From assembly GCA_042219835.1 (NCBI GenBank), contig JBHJMN010000030.1:15547-79546 (forward strand): 64,000 nucleotides of DNA. The letters run 5' to 3'. The translations under genes were made by a program, and so were the position numbers. Positions 60,727 to 64,000 of this stretch are shown piece by piece. The notes under the pieces were generated by a model. That model was not told where the DNA came from, searched no databases, and was given only the letters and a program-made list of their open reading frames with translations. The stretch comes from Paenibacillus_G elgii_A. GTDB taxonomy: Bacteria; Bacillota; Bacilli; Paenibacillales; NBRC-103111. Positions within the stretch are counted from its first letter, which is position 1; each line of letters starts with the position of its first letter.

Positions 60727-61275
60727 TTGCACTTTTCAAATAAAAAGACCTGTGTTGTCTTTAATAAGCTGTTTGTAAACAATATTGAAGACAGTTCCGG
60801 AATTTTTATCGGGAACAACACCGCAATCGGTTGGAGTTCTTACGCCAAGACTAATCAAGGGCTAGGAAGTCTTAGCAATAGTACCCTGACCCATTCAATA
60901 AATGTTGTCTACGACCAAGATGTCATTGATAACTCTATTGAGGATATAAGAAATATAGTTTTAACTGAGAGAGAGAACGCGCAATCATGCACAATTGATT
61001 TTAACTCCGTCAACGCAAATTCTGTAAATTCAGGTTCGGCTATAGACCTTGGAGAAAATAAACAACTTGGGTGGAGGAGTTCACGTAAAAACAACTATGG
61101 AACAGGTAAGGCATACGTGAGCAATAACATTCGCAAAATCATGAATTCTATATTTGATAGTGATTTTATCGATACTTTGTTTCATACAGAAGGCAAGAAC
61201 ATTGAGAATGTTGGAAATTCGGAACGAAATATCTACATAAATCAGAAGAAAAAACCAAGCGGGTCTGATAAATGA
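60727..61275 (+). CDS. Two-repeat paralogue B of the small spore-protein-like family
   Basis: 182 residues made of two related halves. Half one: FVNNIEDSSGIFIGNNTAIGWSSYAKTNQGLGSLSNSTLTHSINVVYDQDVIDNSIED. Half two: VNANSVNSGSAIDLGENKQLGWRSSRKNNYGTGKAYVSNNIRKIMNSIFDSDFIDTLFHTEG. Both keep the G-x-N/E-x-x-GW-x-S-x-x-K-x-N-x-G core and the D-x-D-x-I-D end seen in paralogues A and C, so this is an internal duplication. TTG start behind AGGAGGGGG. No signal peptide. Confidence 0.6.
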   Translation: MHFSNKKTCVVFNKLFVNNIEDSSGIFIGNNTAIGWSSYAKTNQGLGSLSNSTLTHSINVVYDQDVIDNSIEDIRNIVLTERENAQSCTIDFNSVNANSVNSGSAIDLGENKQLGWRSSRKNNYGTGKAYVSNNIRKIMNSIFDSDFIDTLFHTEGKNIENVGNSERNIYINQKKKPSGSDK

Positions 61276-61325
61276 ATATAAAATCGTCCTCTCATGCATG
61301 GGCTTATCCCTTTGGAGGTGAAATT

Positions 61326-61577
61326 TTGGCTATAATTATTTCGTTAACAACTGGAGCGATAAACGTCAATACCTTGAATAGAGGAAGCGCCATCGCGGTC
61401 GGGGAGGTTTCTCAACCAGGTTGGAGTCAAAACGGCAAAACGAATTTTGGCAACGGTCAATTATTCGGAAGGAACTTTGAGTCTCAGTTCGTAACCAATC
61501 TTTTTGATAATGATTATATAGATTCACCTATTTATGAATCTCAACGTTCGACTGCGCCGCAGAATCAAACTGGATAA
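61326..61577 (+). CDS. Small Asn/Gly-rich protein, spore-protein-like paralogue C
   Basis: 83 residues, close to paralogue A: TGAINVNTLNRGSAIAVGEVSQPGW, KTNFGNGQLFGRNFESQFVTNLFDNDYIDSPI. TTG 61326 has TTTGGAGGTG 7 nt upstream. It lies 50 bp after the stop of paralogue B. A, B and C probably make one set expressed together. Role unknown; spore coat or germination is the best guess. Confidence 0.55.
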   Translation: MAIIISLTTGAINVNTLNRGSAIAVGEVSQPGWSQNGKTNFGNGQLFGRNFESQFVTNLFDNDYIDSPIYESQRSTAPQNQTG

Positions 61578-61884
61578 GGATTATTTACTATTTCGCATAG
61601 ATAGTGAGGCAGGCCTTTTGTTTTCACGGGCATCGAAGAGCGAACGATCACGCTATCAAGGTAGATGTCACATCATCTTCCATTAAGGGCCGCAGACTGA
61701 GCTCGGTAAATGGAGCTGATCCGCATCCGAATCTCTGAAACTATCGCTCGCAGCTCTGCTGCTACAGCACCGGATAACTGGGATATGACCCGGGAAGCAA
61801 CAGGGGCTACCCCGGCTTCCGGGTATTTCTCCCTTCTCTCCAGCCCCGTCTGTTCTTCAGGCGGCGCTTGCACCGTGTAAAAGA
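61578..61884. other. 307 bp with one strong hairpin and no gene
   Basis: ACCCGGGAAGC ... GGCTTCCGGGT (61788-61824) with an inner GGGG/CCCC forms a long stem, but no T run follows on either strand. A 66-residue frame on the minus strand (61673-61873) has no ribosome site. Base composition turns GC-rich again here. Confidence 0.4.
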
Positions 61885-63375
61885 TTATCCCTTTTCCAAA
61901 ATATAATCATCATACGTGCCAACAGCATTGTTCAATATCTGCAAAGGCTGCCCTTTCAGATAATGATTGAAGAAATCAAGCGTAAAATCGTTGACGAGCC
62001 GATGCGTCCCGCGCGCGTTTACTCCCTGCGTCCACTCCATAATTGGAGAGATCAAAAAGGTATCGGAGAAGCTCATATGATCAGTGCCGTTCAGCTTCAG
62101 CCAGTAATTCCCGCCAGCTGTTACCGGCGCAAACCGAGCCTCTACCTCTTTATTGTTTTCAACTTCGCTGCGGGCCGTACCTAAGGCGGAGAGCTGATCG
62201 TCGCTTATGGCGCTGGGGCTTGTCAACTCGTTTTCCTCGTCTTTCTCGTTCGCACTGATCATCAGGAAGGGCTTGCCTAAGCCTGCCGCCGGAATGCGGC
62301 GTTCGCCATACAGGACTCCGTCCATATTGATGCCTGCCCGAACCCGCGGATCACTCAGCAGCACCTGAACCGTAGTCGCCCCGCCGAACGAGTGTCCGAA
62401 CATGCCAAGCTGCTCCATATCCATTCGTCCCGTAAACCGCCCATCCGGGTCAGCAGCGGCAAGCTGTTCAAGTTGATCCAGCACAAACCGCACATCGTTC
62501 ACCCAAACCTCATTAGTCTTGTCCGTTTGTTCAAGTGGCTCTATCTCCGATTCTGTGTTTTTCACCGAATCGAACAACGCCACCCGTCCATCCGGAAATA
62601 TCGAAACCATACTGCTGTAAGTATGATTGATTCCCGCCACAATGTAGCCATGGCTCACCAACTGCTCGACCTGGAACATGTTCTGGTTCTCGAATCCACG
62701 GAACCCGTGTGAAAAAATAATTACCGGATACGCTGCTTCCGCATCGGATAGCGCCGCATGTTCAATCGCATGCGTGCGGACTTGTCCAAGGCTGGTCAAA
62801 AACAACTGCGGCAGGTCAGACGCCTGCTGGAATGCCTCGGTATAAACTTTGGAATCGGGCACATACGGCGCCCGGGTTCCCTTAGCGTCCTTGCTAGCCG
62901 GATACCAGATGTTTACTTTCAGTTCCCGTTTGGCCCCGGGTGCCGCCATAGTGGACGTTTCGTCGCGGGTGTTGTCAATCCAATGATAAGCGACCGTGCC
63001 AATCCCATACGGGCCCGCCGGTTCATCAAATGTAAACACCGGGAACAGCAACGGCGCAGCAACGGTTACCGTCCCGTACAAAAAGGCGGATAACCACACT
63101 GCAATTCTGCGTGCGCCGCGTCTTTGAATGCTCCCTTGCCTGGCTCGGGTGCGCCGCCGATAATCCAACACCAGCGCCAATAAAGAAGCCGGCGTCAATG
63201 CATAAGCGGGGATCAGGGGCCAGCGCCATCCCTCAACCCAGCCCTGTACAACGAGAAGAATTGCCGAAACGGCCAATCCTCCCCACAATAACTGTCGCGG
63301 TTTTTGTTGCCCGATAACCAGCCACAGCAACATAACCACATTAAACGTCACCAGTATAACTTCCATGATTCTCAC
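61885..63375 (-). CDS. Membrane-anchored alpha/beta hydrolase, PAF-acetylhydrolase-like
   Basis: 496 residues. The first about 115 residues contain four hydrophobic segments (VILVTFNVVMLLWLVIG, LLWGGLAVSAILLVVQG, PLIPAYALTPASLLALVLD, IAVWLSAFLYGTVTVAAPLLF). The catalytic domain follows: LKVNIWYPAS, YPVIIFSHGFRGFENQNMFQVEQLVSHGYIVAGINH, nucleophile GHSFGGA, the acid in INMDGVLYGERR, and the His in GTDHMSFSD. This is the platelet-activating-factor acetylhydrolase type, probably cleaving esters outside the membrane. The start is GTG 63375; ATG 63366 is the alternative. Confidence 0.8.
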   Translation of the reverse strand: MRIMEVILVTFNVVMLLWLVIGQQKPRQLLWGGLAVSAILLVVQGWVEGWRWPLIPAYALTPASLLALVLDYRRRTRARQGSIQRRGARRIAVWLSAFLYGTVTVAAPLLFPVFTFDEPAGPYGIGTVAYHWIDNTRDETSTMAAPGAKRELKVNIWYPASKDAKGTRAPYVPDSKVYTEAFQQASDLPQLFLTSLGQVRTHAIEHAALSDAEAAYPVIIFSHGFRGFENQNMFQVEQLVSHGYIVAGINHTYSSMVSIFPDGRVALFDSVKNTESEIEPLEQTDKTNEVWVNDVRFVLDQLEQLAAADPDGRFTGRMDMEQLGMFGHSFGGATTVQVLLSDPRVRAGINMDGVLYGERRIPAAGLGKPFLMISANEKDEENELTSPSAISDDQLSALGTARSEVENNKEVEARFAPVTAGGNYWLKLNGTDHMSFSDTFLISPIMEWTQGVNARGTHRLVNDFTLDFFNHYLKGQPLQILNNAVGTYDDYILEKG

Positions 63376-64000
63376 TTGATGATGGCCTCCTCAATGATGT
63401 CCGCAGAACAGGGGGTTCGCAGGATGTTACCTGCACAGCGTAAAAACTCAGTAGCGGGGGCTTCCGGGATATTATAGCCGTGGAGCACTACGGATACCGG
63501 ATCGTCAAAAGTTCTAATGCAAAATCGAAAGGAAAATAACCTCATCCGACGATCTATACTATCTTTAAGGTCCCTCCGCCAAGAAAGGAGATTAGATCGC
63601 AGATAGAGTTTCCTTACCTGATTTTTACACGATTGACCATGCCCATGTAGAAATTATACGTTTTTACAATCTTTTCGGTTCCTTTAGTTTGTTATGATTG
63701 TCGTTGGCTTCTTGCTGCGCACTCGGATCGTCTGGGACTGACCTCGATCATTCGCGACCTGTCGTTAATGGGCAGAAATGATACTTACAAGCATATTGGA
63801 GCAGAATGTCTAAACTCAATCAGGAGTAAAACGAACATGCGTATTTCCATTGAATCCTTCAAAAAAGTCATTTCGAATCAAAGGAGAATAAGAATCTTAG
63901 ATTTTCCGGATATACAGCAGAAGTCTTTGAGCAAAGACTACAGGAAAGAAGAAGTATGCTAGAGAAAACATTGCGGTCTTTGGGGGAATAAGCAAAGTAG
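63376..64000. other. 625 bp without a supported gene
   Basis: An AT-rich terminal stretch. One plus-strand frame (63768-63962, 64 residues, basic) has no ribosome site and no recognisable similarity. No clear hairpin, repeat or promoter was found. A gene may continue beyond the window. Confidence 0.5.

Noticed and set aside
61673..61873. 66-residue minus-strand frame after the PAF-AH-like gene
   Set aside because: No ribosome site, and it covers a strong hairpin.
63768..63962. 64-residue basic frame near the window end
   Set aside because: No ribosome site and no similarity I can recognise. Possibly a fragment.
1..64000. CRISPR array, prophage or tRNA/rRNA genes
   Set aside because: I saw no regularly spaced repeats, integrase, phage structural genes, tRNA cloverleaf or rRNA sequence in the window.

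Overview
The window looks like a chromosomal segment of a spore-forming, fairly GC-rich member of the Bacillota, most likely Paenibacillaceae (Paenibacillus or a close relative). The grounds are strong AGGAGG-type ribosome binding sites, sigma-A promoters, TTG/GTG starts, T-tailed terminators, and gene families typical of that group: OpuA with GbsR, KhtTU, an SLH protein, Big_2 repeat proteins, Lhr-type helicase, CheX and DUF2573. Everything below was read from the sequence by eye. No database search was run.

Layout. 1-3.4 kb: a secreted protein of ten Big_2 repeats and a GbsR-type regulator. 3.5-6.6 kb: the opuA glycine betaine importer. 6.6-7.8 kb: an unusual regulator joining an ArsR-type winged helix to a GyrB-like ATPase domain, with its own palindromic operator. 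7.9-14 kb (minus): HD hydrolase, HxlR regulator, then a two-component system with an ABC-2 exporter (ATPase plus two permeases) resembling antibiotic or lantibiotic resistance modules. 14-19.4 kb: Gly-rich protein, PHP phosphatase, LysR regulator, MFS exporter with PadR regulator, MarR regulator. 19.5-26 kb: very large Lhr helicase, small coiled-coil protein, TcyP-like cystine symporter. 26-31 kb: VOC-DinB fusion, HAD phosphatase, a second two-component system, cysteine dioxygenase-like cupin. 31-34.5 kb: an ABC-2 transporter behind a ykkC-family riboswitch with an overlapping terminator, then a Nudix hydrolase. 34.6-41.2 kb: a frameshifted small gene, CheX, SDR, pentapeptide protein, DUF2573, alpha/beta hydrolase, DEAD-box helicase, a membrane-anchored protein and a MarR regulator. 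41.3-44.5 kb: an exported FAD oxidoreductase and an SLH protein.

44.7-49.9 kb is the clearest accessory segment. It holds a PAS/sigma-54 activator, a DUF3311 subunit with a sodium:solute symporter, and a C45-type N-terminal-nucleophile hydrolase. A well-matched -24/-12 promoter precedes the transporter genes. Decayed transposase fragments, including an 80-bp near-identical pair, flank the segment. The genes suggest regulated uptake and hydrolysis of an unknown amide or N-acyl compound.

50-57.3 kb returns to core-like genes: ilvA, khtTU, an aminotransferase, a DeoR regulator and kduI. 57.4-64 kb is patchier and partly AT-rich: a DUF4259 protein, glutaminase, a flavin-binding oxidoreductase-like protein, three related small proteins with a spore-protein-like pattern, and a membrane-anchored PAF-acetylhydrolase-like enzyme. 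The last 600 bp hold nothing recognised.
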